Shown here one piece after another: positions 11,901-17,369 of a stretch of DNA of 32,166 bases. The notes beneath the pieces are model-generated. The model was not told where the DNA came from. It did no database searches and saw only the letters and a program-made list of their open reading frames with translations. The stretch is from a virus: positions 1-32,166 of the IMG/VR virus record IMGVR_UViG_3300025120_000285. The stretch is one strand, 5' to 3'. Numbering within the stretch: the stretch's first letter is position 1; the number at the start of each line of letters is the position of its first letter. Position numbers and translations under genes: made by a program.

Positions 11901-13213
11901 ATGCAACAAGATTCTCTGTGTTCGTTGCAGCAAGAAAGGCTGGCATAGATGCAGAGCAAGCAGCGTTCCTAGCAAAAGAACTCACTGTAAACTTCAACAG
12001 AAGCGGAGCAGGGGGGTCAGTGGTTAACAGTTTGTACCTCTTCTTCAACGCTGGCGTTCAGGGTACAGCCAAGTTCTACAGAACACTATCGTCTCTGCAG
12101 CAGATTCCTGATGGCAGGGGTGGATACTACAAGAGACTTAACTCTGCTCAGAAAGCGGCAGCCGGTATGACGATGTTTGCTTTCTTTCAAGCAGCACTCA
12201 ATGATGCCTTTGGGCCAGAGGATGATGACGGAAGAACATTCTACGAAAAGATTCCTGACTACGTCAAGGAGCGCAACATGCTTTTTGTAAATCCATTTGC
12301 TAACAAGCCAAAGGGTCGTGAGGCTAAATGGGAGGACTACTACTTCAAGGTTCCTCTGCCCTACGGATACAACATCTTCCACAACATGGGGGCAGCTACG
12401 TACGATGTGACTATGGACTACAGGAGCCCGGGCAATGCAGCTATGTTTATGACTAGCGGTGTAGTAAACAGTTTCGTGCCTGTGTCGTTTGGTCAATCAA
12501 GTAGCTTTGACAAGCAGACCTACAAGGCCCTGACGCCTACTATGGCTAGACCCTTTACGGAAGTAGTCATCAACGAGAACTACTTTGGTACTCAAGTTTA
12601 CAAGGAGCCATTCCCCGGGGAAGAGGTTGCGGATGCTTCGCTTTCGAAGCGAGGACCTGAGTGGTGGAAGGATACGTTTAAGTTTATCAACGAAGCCACT
12701 GGCGGTAATGAGTTTGAGTCAGGAGCTCTTGACGTAAACCCAGACAAGCTGTGGCACATCGGGGCCTACTGGACTGGTGGTACAGGTAAGTTCATCGACC
12801 GAACAGCGAACATAGGTAGAGCTGCTATGGGTTATGATGACGACAGGGACTGGAATCCTAACGACTTCCCTCTCGTAAGAGTGTTCTTGGGTAGTCACAG
12901 CGAGTTCCAAGACATGGCTGACTACTACAAGTTCCGCTCAGATGTAAACGCAAAGGCCAAGGCTGTCAAGGAAGGCGTAGTTGGTCAAGACACCAAGGGA
13001 TACGAAAGCGTAAACGTGCTAAAGGATATTGGTTTCAAAGTGGACAAGCAGCTTAGACAGGTCAGAAAAGACCTTGACTACGCCAAGAAGAATATGGAGG
13101 AGCCAAAAAGAACTAGAGTAATCAACGACTTAGAAGAGAGCAGAAGGATGCTTCTTCTTAACTACAACAAACAATATTTGAAATATGTCAAAGGAAGGAC
13201 GGACCTCGATTAA
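2936..13213 (+). CDS. Giant polyvalent virion protein (3,425 aa): metallopeptidase, GNAT-like, ART-like and LPD38-like regions
   Basis: Probably a virion protein delivered into the host with the DNA. Order seen: two tandem 26-residue repeats (5-30 and 35-60); a Pro/Glu-rich linker; a Gly/Ala hydrophobic stretch (about 546-620); a coiled coil (about 765-850); a zinc-peptidase motif HEGFH (1011-1015) with a downstream EEFLAE (1066-1071); a GNAT-like region with the KEGF...FDENLAPEGWD block (about 1300-1335); a second GNAT-like region with the acyl-CoA loop RGSGLGT (1502-1508) and YYQKFGF; a conserved phage block KVGSFFLNL (about 1941); an ADP-ribosyltransferase-like region with LLHGT (H2128), GTYLT (Y2156) and a terminal E2415 strand; a coiled coil (about 2583-2638); and a C-terminal helical region resembling LPD38 (about 2780-3290). 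The domain names are from remembered family patterns. It is far larger than T7 gp16 (1,318 aa). Codon use is uniform and no frameshift was seen. Confidence 0.93.
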   Translation: MNEQAIQTMYQLAQAEGYNNSIDDFIALMGSNPEAVQAMYSIAKTEGYNNSIEDFSTLMGVKKKEDTLVSEPPLETASTESTSAAAPQPQQELGDTDSTTVEPVEPKQEDVTLPLPGSDDFLFYNFNLPQEEVAARAAITGEQPEIPQDFEIPTELTPVATRGRESEIAVADQFESLTGTDVYRKILQADRAESFLSVSGDELDKADLAAAANGDVFYQSAELDLQLTETGDFEADFLAQLDAERVLKQKRKDSQFDLASIEDEFVEVIVGASSAGLEEGEFNKVRDLKEQYTQVLPKEYRENVEKLDIQGFAALVIRNKQDRSWASAAIGMGGLTEDELNAKMGEGMGARDAIKELQSMDLTSPAWNRFTLPWTKFVSNSLDGIQFAKGKQEEAVEANQRDKELTELALDIKRSGREATDEELERLGSVMYGTDYSGLKSLMGEVTVPSVNNRNAASVRRRVGKEMLGMDESSWESVLDEVNYSEAVTSRAAYDYNRGTSHRSGLTELIDRGIMSKEDYDKSATQLFGEGKVSEGLWKTWGLFSDVLPDLTKAVGTTAGVTYLTGNPATGLAAAAGLFGIQSGGDAAGEYASRPGITGEEALSVGAKVGAIEAGMTLAFGGMERALATGLLKNLGKEIVEETSEAAARSAWSQFTNTAFGQTVKRVGAESAEELFIAAGDQIVRVHNEVASGRMTLGEAKERYYNPYAIGDAALGGALGGGAGSTPMVLSRGFSAIGSKFTMFDRIRFNVRNIELRTELADENTSPERKNAIRAELAKLAEDANRLERRDMEFYEQMSESDQQRLVQLNQEISRLRMIRQRESSDAERAEAAASVRTLMEEKLGIENKYDAANEGFDLDTHSATRNESETQRLVDEVLSTDKQFDKRGLGVPGVEQLAGKLSLSKEGVEGMLSRVLAENITSTKFATAEQIRDGIVNAFNLAKAIIEENPDAEVVLVNSIAGLRRESGDPTRKVSRGVHVSVTRKGDPSSTAPSKIILYVPALKANTAYHEGFHQLVYRALGGDSDAAMIRLSSAIRRGMPKLLLARYNNLLSQYENLSEAELAEEFLAEVYADMANGTIGIEYHKGVISSAVKFLNEFLVAKGIKIKTSPTILDVMSMVEDAAALMGRGETGSGKLISEALEGAKSLRPGYLTREGRTSNRELRRVRKRAAESAATSVSETESSVRAQALDPETIEVVSHNKGNRAQVAREIAADYTDAIQAHKAAGTGVELQLSQVTREQAESMLEDGATFLRADGVIAYVDKDGYAGGLIKNPNSSATGVIRGVTRKWLENGATHLEAYATFLEPAYMKEGFVPVARLKFDENLAPEGWDAENSPLKGRPDLVTFAYDPIAAALAKPGDGQYMSEYVDALNEARDRGARILNPNIKEQATLFNEEDANAIKENDGQVIGSFYELLAKRSEEGDGAVYRYRGFFAGAFQGRMIFIDNQIPTTPEGAADRHVEFVFRPLDEKKKIIKLDEWFVNKAMDDKGNLIKGKENRGSGLGTRFLNLAMEVADELGIDVQLMAYPTRNYQGTERQNMAAAKKLVKYYQKFGFVERYKSGESMVRVAKNNLDQLDAEETQATQDLAKGVKSQAIEATLQFKTDTGRNWKVRREFSDEKHIQNFINYIEKKKGYTLDERWTHPAPPDVDPEYVERPDVKSQEIAVDMISQEVPSDMTRSIQVARVMNTWADSPVSIDENAMIERFLNNVYEEAGFYMLNRKADSSGITWYKEDIESAKKKLAIIYPEFNTEEMQSVAMALLAVLSPGNSPNGNMTTLAAVLNSTSADQIPRGNFARNWGGDKQSFVDKKGKSLASGRIVKETKSHFYVQGVDALGKDSKYQSGKNFLVKIAKNNLKEGYPKPTGFTQRGKIVATQLDKLESVFKDFVTPKAVIDFLKSDQPIATLRKYNPRVPDTAGKVNKNPAPGRRKGAYIFGEKVGSFFLNLEGMGESLTADLWFNRTWNRYMGTMIEGVVGSETIVEVPRSEAERKIMARAVKEAAQTLGLEVSEMQAVMWYFEQELWRSMGMNTRSENYNNAIDEVASRLELDDATRQRLSEAGVNLDPAEKRKALAVSRADAQGVSRYVERQEPGTKVKAQPIDALPNPGETPNATWKMLSDAGILLHGTPESFAEFDDAKAFRPNAPGLHGLGTYLTGNVKKAAAYGENVVYIDSSGLRLANMYNFRMGAVVTETLNSINRGDAESYVAIKEIARNTRRSRFQRTGKSLGLESIIARSPETFVEMVITETANAMRDANVQLGSGQTTIATLQKLMYGDDGFESPAVQALIRFSMTINSTESDDARFISSPESRAASLLTGTDMSEAVLVARMAFVEIIRRSGFDGYYFSNMLDVGYKGYASRAKEGFPSPPTTMDRFGRRDKFLERNTEKDHATDSSLEVAGIDVGSRRTGIQEAVIVNTERLNDLIIPADKVIEAAQSRTQGEEGTTKAQIVEGLIDDQAKENEEFLASIDRPVPVTNPEQLGRTSRILLDLQEFFQDKFAKVLYVQRAIEKGRGRRVFREQDYDMALALMDGRAAGKIKSVDAFMQDVAKSLRINKISLDDIGQFLYAMHAPNRNAVLDSRKKSELKNIEQKLSDMQEQLKVKGMEVGAKRKLAKQRKELQQEYDRIQRQIEEGNFSGMTNDDAAKIVSDLDSEGMRMLYNKIMDFQSETRRLIVEYGFETQQTINALESTFPSYVPLSGFAVDESLDAGYTHMHQARVFSEMKRAEGRQTEAANPLDMIFARRYQTVMVGEKNRANVRLLNLLASNPQPDLYKIYGPKDKAPMSESKMRSADSPFVEVVVGAKSFFIEFANEGMARAVNGQNVLTVGDNKAVQRIYQFIRTFGRFMSASFTSYSPDFMGANFVRDIQTGVMSLMAEQEIVGGQAFGVNIVGDAVKGVRPAFSYLAKTVVGQVDTSSDPLSKYWQEYQDEGAITEWPYQRSPDQYKDDIDVIVRMSNKEQSAAITAKRAVAALDRYVGGTNQAIENATRFSVFVAARKAGIDAEQAAFLAKELTVNFNRSGAGGSVVNSLYLFFNAGVQGTAKFYRTLSSLQQIPDGRGGYYKRLNSAQKAAAGMTMFAFFQAALNDAFGPEDDDGRTFYEKIPDYVKERNMLFVNPFANKPKGREAKWEDYYFKVPLPYGYNIFHNMGAATYDVTMDYRSPGNAAMFMTSGVVNSFVPVSFGQSSSFDKQTYKALTPTMARPFTEVVINENYFGTQVYKEPFPGEEVADASLSKRGPEWWKDTFKFINEATGGNEFESGALDVNPDKLWHIGAYWTGGTGKFIDRTANIGRAAMGYDDDRDWNPNDFPLVRVFLGSHSEFQDMADYYKFRSDVNAKAKAVKEGVVGQDTKGYESVNVLKDIGFKVDKQLRQVRKDLDYAKKNMEEPKRTRVINDLEESRRMLLLNYNKQYLKYVKGRTDLD
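2948..3115 (+). repeat. Tandem 26-residue repeat at the N-terminus of the giant protein
   Basis: Two copies at 2948-3025 and 3038-3115 encode the pattern A-x-Q-x-M-Y-x-x-A-x-x-E-G-Y-N-N-S-I-[DE]-D-F-x-x-L-M-G. They are separated by four residues and followed by VKKK. Protein identity between copies is high. The repeat could be a short helical address or docking tag, as similar N-terminal GY...F..LM repeats occur in large proteins of Bacteroidota phages (recalled, not checked). Confidence 0.85.
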
Positions 13214-13628
13214 AGAAACCAAGCTAGGAAGCTGGTTGAAAATTGCAGCACCCAATATTTTAGACAAGGTGGCTGACTTGTTACCCGACAAGGGTGGACT
13301 AGGGATTGTAAAGAACCTACTCGACAACGATAGCAATGTCGACCCCGAGGAGGCACGCGCTCGCATTGATGCTGAGGTGAGGTTTCAAGAAAACGTAACT
13401 GACCGATGGAAAGCGGACATGAGCAGCGACGTAAAACTTGCAAAGCTTATCAGGCCAGTAACCTTGATTTGTCTCATGTCAATGTTTATGGTAACTATGG
13501 TGCTGGATAGTATTGATAGTCTGCCATTTAACGTAAAAGATTCCTATGTATCTTTGCTTGAACTCCTGATGCTGACTGCATTTGGTGCATACTTTGCCGG
13601 TAGAACAATCGAGAAAAACAAAAGATGA
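13185..13628 (+). CDS. Holin, 3TM / gene-transfer-agent holin family
   Basis: Forms inner-membrane lesions that let the lysis enzyme reach peptidoglycan. The 147-residue protein has an amphipathic N-terminal half, then the family-like segment RWKADMSSDVKLAKLIRP (about 74-91), a membrane span at about 91-108 and another at about 122-139, and a basic tail KNKR. The length and the RW..D..SD..L.K..RP pattern fit the GTA_holin_3TM family. The start overlaps the end of the giant virion gene by 29 nt and no Shine-Dalgarno is present. Its stop overlaps the next small gene as ATGA. The family call is from the motif pattern and seems secure. Confidence 0.82.
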   Translation: MSKEGRTSIKETKLGSWLKIAAPNILDKVADLLPDKGGLGIVKNLLDNDSNVDPEEARARIDAEVRFQENVTDRWKADMSSDVKLAKLIRPVTLICLMSMFMVTMVLDSIDSLPFNVKDSYVSLLELLMLTAFGAYFAGRTIEKNKR

Positions 13629-13759
13629 ACGAAGAAGATTTCGACAGCTGTAGCTTCCTTGACCAAGACAAACTCAAGAAGCAAGAAGACAAGATTGAGT
13701 CAGGCGAAATCACCTGCAACATCGAAAACCCAGAGCACTGTGAATCTTGCAGCGGATAA
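13625..13759 (+). CDS. Small Cys-rich acidic protein (44 aa), unknown function
   Basis: This short gene begins in an ATGA overlap with the holin stop, the same coupling used throughout the unit, which is the main reason to accept it. The 44-residue product is very acidic (many Asp and Glu) with four cysteines: one in the N-terminal DSCSF and three in the C-terminal half, the last two in a CESC pair. It has no membrane span or signal peptide. Its last 20 nt overlap the next gene if that gene uses the GTG at 13740. It could be a small metal-binding or lysis-accessory protein, but nothing in the sequence decides this. Confidence 0.6.
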   Translation: MNEEDFDSCSFLDQDKLKKQEDKIESGEITCNIENPEHCESCSG

Positions 13760-14786
13760 GGGGTTAAGGCTTCTACTGACATGCTTTCTTTTAAGCGTAG
13801 CTACCGTCGCTCAAGGACAGTGGCTGCGATTTTCTACGCTATACGGTAGCCTTAGTGGTAACGCTCCTCTTGTAGAGAACTCTAGGTACAGAGTCAATGG
13901 GGTAGCTGGGTCTGGGTATCTTGAAGAGATTACCGAGGTCAACAAGGCCAACTACATCTTTACTGTAGGGCTGCGTAAGCTTGCAAGGTTTGACTATCAA
14001 GTCAAGCAGGGGCAGTTTTACACAGGACAGGAGAACGAGATTAGCGATGAGGCTACAGTCTCCAACGCCCCCGGACTAGAGTACCTTCTAGAGTACTCCG
14101 CCGTACGCAATAGAGGCGATGTCTTTACACAGCAGGAATACAGGGTTCGATACATCAGTGACTGGTTTACCGTTAGAGGTAGCTACATTCAGAACGGACT
14201 GGTCAACCTAAAGTATACGCAAGCAGAAGCTAGGCTTCGCAAAAGGTTTGGTGACTTTGATGTCACCTTTGGTGCAGCACACAGAGCTCACCCGGTATAC
14301 GGATACTCCCCTATCGAAGCGTGGTTTGATGACCCAGCCAACAAACACTGGTGGCAACTTGCCAATGAGTTTGGATTCTACAGCGACGACAACGAGGTGT
14401 GGAAGTTGAATGGAGATGTCGTTGCTCAATCCGACGTAGAGTTCTACGGATATCACTTCGGAAGAATCGTAAACGATTACAACAGAAGAGAGCTTAACGA
14501 GTTCGGACTACAGCAAGAACTATCTGCGGTGCTAGGAGTCGACTACTACAAGTACACGGACCAAGCATGGATTCATAGCTGGTGCTCGCTGTATTCTATG
14601 CACAGAGGGCTATCAGAGTTTTCTTTTGAGTACGAAGACATGATGAATATGGAGTGGGATGCAGGGTTGGTGGTTGGAGCAAAGCTTAACAATCATCTTA
14701 GTATATTTGTGGAAGCCAGACACTTACAGTACTGGCAAATAAATTCTTACTCAGGCCGAGCTGGCCTTAACTACTTATTCTTTTAA
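13740..14786 (+). CDS. Exported outer-membrane beta-barrel-like protein
   Basis: From the GTG at 13740 the product is 348 residues. It starts with a textbook signal peptide: a basic residue, the hydrophobic core LLLTCFLLSVATVA, and cleavage near AQG-Q. The mature part is rich in aromatic residues at alternating positions (Y, W, F), typical of beta strands, and ends in a strand with C-terminal Phe (LNYLFF), as in outer-membrane barrels. A longer reading from a TTG at 13659 adds a basic N-terminus that only shadows the preceding 44-residue gene, so the GTG is preferred. No family is recognised. It follows the holin and precedes three more envelope-directed genes. It could be an outer-membrane spanner for lysis, a receptor blocker, or a surface modifier. 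None of these is proven. Confidence 0.82.
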   Translation: MNLAADKGLRLLLTCFLLSVATVAQGQWLRFSTLYGSLSGNAPLVENSRYRVNGVAGSGYLEEITEVNKANYIFTVGLRKLARFDYQVKQGQFYTGQENEISDEATVSNAPGLEYLLEYSAVRNRGDVFTQQEYRVRYISDWFTVRGSYIQNGLVNLKYTQAEARLRKRFGDFDVTFGAAHRAHPVYGYSPIEAWFDDPANKHWWQLANEFGFYSDDNEVWKLNGDVVAQSDVEFYGYHFGRIVNDYNRRELNEFGLQQELSAVLGVDYYKYTDQAWIHSWCSLYSMHRGLSEFSFEYEDMMNMEWDAGLVVGAKLNNHLSIFVEARHLQYWQINSYSGRAGLNYLFF

Positions 14787-14788
14787 CC

Positions 14789-15064
14789 ATGGCAAAAGTC
14801 GGAGAGAACACAGAGGTTACCCTAGACCTTAAGACGTTGGGGATGGTAGCTGCTGGAGTAGGTAGTATGGTCGCCATGTGGTTCTCACTTCAGTCTGAGA
14901 TTTCTTTGGCCAAAGAGCTACCAAAGCCCAATGACCCTGAGATTACACGCATGGAGTTTGACATGAAGGACCAGCTGGTTCGTCAAACAATCATGAGCAC
15001 ACAGGAAGATGTTACCGAAATGAAGGACGACATCAAGATGATTAAAGAAAAGCTGTATGAGTAA
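14789..15064 (+). CDS. Single-span membrane protein with C-terminal coiled coil (spanin-like candidate)
   Basis: The 91-residue product has a short polar N-terminus, one membrane span (about 17-34, LGMVAAGVGSMVAMWF) and a charged helical C-terminus (about 50-91) of heptad-like composition ending KMIKEKLYE. This architecture suits an inner-membrane spanin or another lysis accessory, but no family motif is seen. It starts 2 nt after the barrel gene. Its stop overlaps the next start by 8 nt in the sequence ATGAGTAA, so translation is probably coupled to the thioredoxin-like gene. Confidence 0.75.
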   Translation: MAKVGENTEVTLDLKTLGMVAAGVGSMVAMWFSLQSEISLAKELPKPNDPEITRMEFDMKDQLVRQTIMSTQEDVTEMKDDIKMIKEKLYE

Positions 15065-15428
15065 GCTGCTATTTCTTTTGCTGATGCTTCCGAGTGTAGC
15101 GTTTGCTCAAACCGCAATAGAACTGGAGGACCTTGAGGCTAAGAAGTCTAAGGGTATTACTGTGGTTGAGTTCTGGGCTGGCTGGAACGCCTCCAACAAG
15201 GTTAGCTTTCTTAAGCAGTTGAAGGACTGCAGGGCATACCGCATGTGCATTGACACACACCCTTCCGCTGTAGGGCAATACAGCATTAGCAGTGTACCTA
15301 CGCTAGTTGTCTTTGACAATGGGGCTGAGGTACTGCGATTCAACCCTACCATTATGATGCAGCTTGCTGCTACCAAAGAAGAAATCCAGTCGGAGATAGA
15401 CGACATTATTCTAAAAAAGTTTCAATGA
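15057..15428 (+). CDS. Exported thioredoxin-fold protein lacking the CXXC active site
   Basis: The 123-residue product has a signal peptide (LLFLLLMLPSVAFA, cleaved before Q18) and a thioredoxin-like body. It shows the strand VVEFWAGW (36-43), the cis-proline loop SVPTL (P81), and the final strand LVVFDNGAEVLRF. Where active thioredoxins have W-C-x-x-C, this protein has W43-N-A-S-N47, so both redox cysteines are absent. Two other cysteines remain at C58 and C64 in a KDCRAYRMC segment. It therefore cannot act as a classical disulfide reductase and may serve as a binding or chaperone-like scaffold in the periplasm. It overlaps both neighbours (ATGAGTAA upstream, ATGA downstream). Confidence 0.8.
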   Translation: MSKLLFLLLMLPSVAFAQTAIELEDLEAKKSKGITVVEFWAGWNASNKVSFLKQLKDCRAYRMCIDTHPSAVGQYSISSVPTLVVFDNGAEVLRFNPTIMMQLAATKEEIQSEIDDIILKKFQ

Positions 15429-15952
15429 TGAAGAAGCTCATTTCTACCATCTCTACAGCGTTCGTGTTTGCCTATGCAATGGCACAACCCAACCTTACTC
15501 CTGTATTCGTGGAGTGCTCACCCGGTGATTACCCTGATGAAATTTCGTGGGAGATTATGACATGCGACAGCATGGTTCTGTTGGGCGGTGGCGCACCATA
15601 CTTTGGTGCAGCCCTGATGCCCGACCCAGACAGGTTCATTATCCACATGATGGACACCTATGGTGACGGATGGAACGGTGCCTACTTGACTGTAGACACG
15701 GTGTCGTATGGGTTCTTGTCTGATGTAGACTGGATTGATTCGCTCGGTACATGGCCGCAAGACAACCCCGAGCAATGGGTTACCGTTGGATGCAACGACC
15801 CTATCACTGATGTGCGTGAGATTACACAGGAGCCATTCGTTCCTACACGCTACTACACCTTGCAAGGACAGCAGGTACCACTACGCGAGAGAGGGTACTA
15901 CATCGCCACTGACGGCGTGCGCTCTCGCTTGATTTACAGAAGAGAAGAATAA
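15425..15952 (+). CDS. Secreted protein with putative type IX secretion C-terminal signal
   Basis: The 175-residue product starts with a signal peptide (MMKKLISTISTAFVFAYAMA, cleaved before Q). The middle carries DTYGDGWNGA (77-86), a motif common in secreted proteins of marine Bacteroidota. The C-terminus (about 142-172) shows YYTLQGQQV...RGYYIATDGVRSRLIYR, which follows the pattern of type A T9SS sorting domains (L-x-G-x-x-V...G-x-Y-I...K/R). The host T9SS would move it across the outer membrane to the surface or medium. A passenger this short is unusual. It is the last gene of the envelope cassette and overlaps the previous stop as ATGA. The T9SS call is pattern-based. Confidence 0.75.
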   Translation: MMKKLISTISTAFVFAYAMAQPNLTPVFVECSPGDYPDEISWEIMTCDSMVLLGGGAPYFGAALMPDPDRFIIHMMDTYGDGWNGAYLTVDTVSYGFLSDVDWIDSLGTWPQDNPEQWVTVGCNDPITDVREITQEPFVPTRYYTLQGQQVPLRERGYYIATDGVRSRLIYRREE

Positions 15953-15962
15953 CTTATATTTG
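15929..15962 (+). promoter_or_regulatory. Bacteroidota-type promoter, TTG-N23-TATATTTG
   Basis: TTG at 15929-15931 and TATATTTG at 15955-15962 match the Bacteroidota -33/-7 consensus, with spacing at the upper end of the usual range. The -7 box ends only four bases before the ATG at 15967, so the transcript would be leaderless or nearly so. Confidence 0.6.
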
Positions 15963-15966
15963 CACT

Positions 15967-16656
15967 ATGGCAAACGAAAAATACAGAAAGAAGGGTAAAG
16001 TTAAGGGTCTCCTCAAAGACCTTGAGCAAGAAAACTACGTATACAAAGACAATTACTCCAGCCCTTACTGGAGTCATAACGCGGCGCCAGAGAAAATGGA
16101 CAAGAAAGGTTTTGTGGGTGACCCCATGTCCAATCAATTAACAAAAGACCTGCAGCAAATTAGCCGAGGAAGCATGGGTGACATGCAGTTGAAAGCTCAA
16201 GGTTCTTCCTCAGCGGAGTTCATGAAGACTCTTCAGAAGACTCATGAGGTGCCAAACCCAGCTCTTGGTACAGTGACTAAAGACTTCAGCGCAGTGGGTG
16301 ACCGCGAAAGAAGTTACAGCGCTGGCAACCCCGGAGACTTAAAAACCAAGAAGAAAATGGAAGACATGCAGAAGGGCGGGATGATGTACGAAGAAGGCGG
16401 AGAGTTGAAGTCCAAAGTCATGAGCATGCTCGATGGCATGAAGGACATGCCTGCTGAAGCCGAGGTCGTCAAGATGATTGTCGAAAAGCACGGCGTATCA
16501 GAAGACCAAGCCAAAGCCATGATTGCTGAGTACAAGAAGAGCAAGATGGGTATGGGAGGTAAAGCCGAATACGAAGGAGGCGGAGCCATGAAGATGATGC
16601 GTGACCCAAAGGACATGATTGGCATGGCCATGGGAGGTGCAAGGATTATTAGCTGA
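15967..16656 (+). CDS. Lys/Met/Gly-rich protein with GG motifs (229 aa), putative virion-associated
   Basis: No family is recognised. The protein is hydrophilic and basic in its N-terminal half (KYRKKGKVKGLLKDL). It carries the recurring phage motif QKGGMMYEEGG (about 136-146). The region about 148-195 could be a small helical UBA-like or DNA-binding fold: it contains VVKMIVEKHGVSEDQAKAMIAEY. The end is very Met/Gly-rich (GMGGKAEYEGGGAMKMM). Short GG motifs of this type recur in the proteins encoded at 1116, 30221, 30677 and 31464. It has its own promoter directly upstream and its end overlaps the convergent leftward gene by 8 nt. Confidence 0.82.
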   Translation: MANEKYRKKGKVKGLLKDLEQENYVYKDNYSSPYWSHNAAPEKMDKKGFVGDPMSNQLTKDLQQISRGSMGDMQLKAQGSSSAEFMKTLQKTHEVPNPALGTVTKDFSAVGDRERSYSAGNPGDLKTKKKMEDMQKGGMMYEEGGELKSKVMSMLDGMKDMPAEAEVVKMIVEKHGVSEDQAKAMIAEYKKSKMGMGGKAEYEGGGAMKMMRDPKDMIGMAMGGARIIS

Positions 16657-16849
16657 TAGACTCAAAGAAGTCTTCATCTAAGTCCTTGATGGGGAGGATG
16701 AACTGCTCGTAACAGTGGCGGTTCACCTCCTCTTTCTCTTTGGCGGTAGTACCTCGCCCAATGTTGTGAGCTTGATACGAAGCGTTACTACTCAGTAACT
16801 GGTCTATTTGTCGCCTCAAGCAGCGACAGTTCCGATAGCGTCTTTTCAT
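16649..16849 (-). CDS. Small hypothetical protein (66 aa)
   Basis: The start at 16849 lies inside the 3' end of the nuclease gene (62-nt overlap) and follows the leader AAACCCATCACATG, similar to other leftward starts here. The product has a basic Cys-containing N-terminus (KRRYRNCRCLRRQ) and an acidic C-terminus (KDLDEDFFESIS). The segment EKEEVNRHCYEQFILPIK looks like a natural helix. It is the last gene of the leftward unit and overlaps the convergent rightward gene by 8 nt. Function unknown. Confidence 0.6.
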   Translation of the reverse strand: MKRRYRNCRCLRRQIDQLLSSNASYQAHNIGRGTTAKEKEEVNRHCYEQFILPIKDLDEDFFESIS

Positions 16850-17369
16850 GTGATGGGTTTAGTAGTGAGATAGGGAGCATGATGAGCTTCATAAAGCCCG
16901 TACCCTCCTCGTTGACTAGTACATTGACGGGAGGTGTCCAGCCATTGACGTTGCCTACGCCGTGCATGACGGGCTTGCGGATAGGGAACCTCCTGTCTTT
17001 GTGATTCTTCCATAGGTAATCACGAAGCTTCTCTAGCTCAAAGGTGTATGCGATGTGAAGCTTTTCTTTGTTGCGCACAATGTACACTAGGTACTTGGCG
17101 TCAGTCTTCATGATACCACAAGGCTTCTTGCCTTTTGCAGTTTCGTACTCTAGAAATAGATTGACTGACTCACCTCTGCGCTCTGCCCAGTAGTATGCTT
17201 TGAGGTCCATCTTGACTTCGTAGTACACGCCTGTCGTCTTGTCAAAGATATCCCAGTTGCACTTACCTTCTGAGATAACAGAGTCACCGCCCTTGGCGTT
17301 TAACCATGCAGCCCAGAGCTGCTCCCCAAGGTCACCAACCTGCATGTCTGCAAGAAAGTCCTTGCTCAT
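16788..17369 (-). CDS. PD-(D/E)XK nuclease-like protein
   Basis: The ATG at 17369 is chosen because it forms an ATGA overlap with the upstream stop; an earlier ATG at 17390 adds only seven residues. The 193-residue product shows the restriction-nuclease pattern near its N-terminus: GDLGEQ (E16), WDIF (D40) and YEVKMD (E51, K53), followed by a NLFLEYE strand. These residues would bind metal and cleave DNA. The C-terminal half is of unknown type. It sits at the end of the replication module, beside a second, endonuclease-I-like gene, so a role in junction processing or host-DNA degradation is likely. Confidence 0.72.
   Translation of the reverse strand: MSKDFLADMQVGDLGEQLWAAWLNAKGGDSVISEGKCNWDIFDKTTGVYYEVKMDLKAYYWAERRGESVNLFLEYETAKGKKPCGIMKTDAKYLVYIVRNKEKLHIAYTFELEKLRDYLWKNHKDRRFPIRKPVMHGVGNVNGWTPPVNVLVNEEGTGFMKLIMLPISLLNPSHEKTLSELSLLEATNRPVTE

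Noticed and set aside
11240-11959. 239-residue antisense frame inside the giant gene
   Set aside because: Composition is Cys/His/Leu/Val-rich and without domain-like pattern. It is an opposite-strand shadow of a well-supported gene with uniform codon use.
13659-13739. N-terminal extension of the barrel gene from a TTG start
   Set aside because: The added residues shadow the 44-residue gene in another frame, while the GTG at 13740 places a standard signal peptide at the N-terminus.
16657-16680. Possible bidirectional terminator at the convergent gene ends
   Set aside because: Only a 5-bp AGACT...AGTCT stem is present, without U runs; too weak to call.
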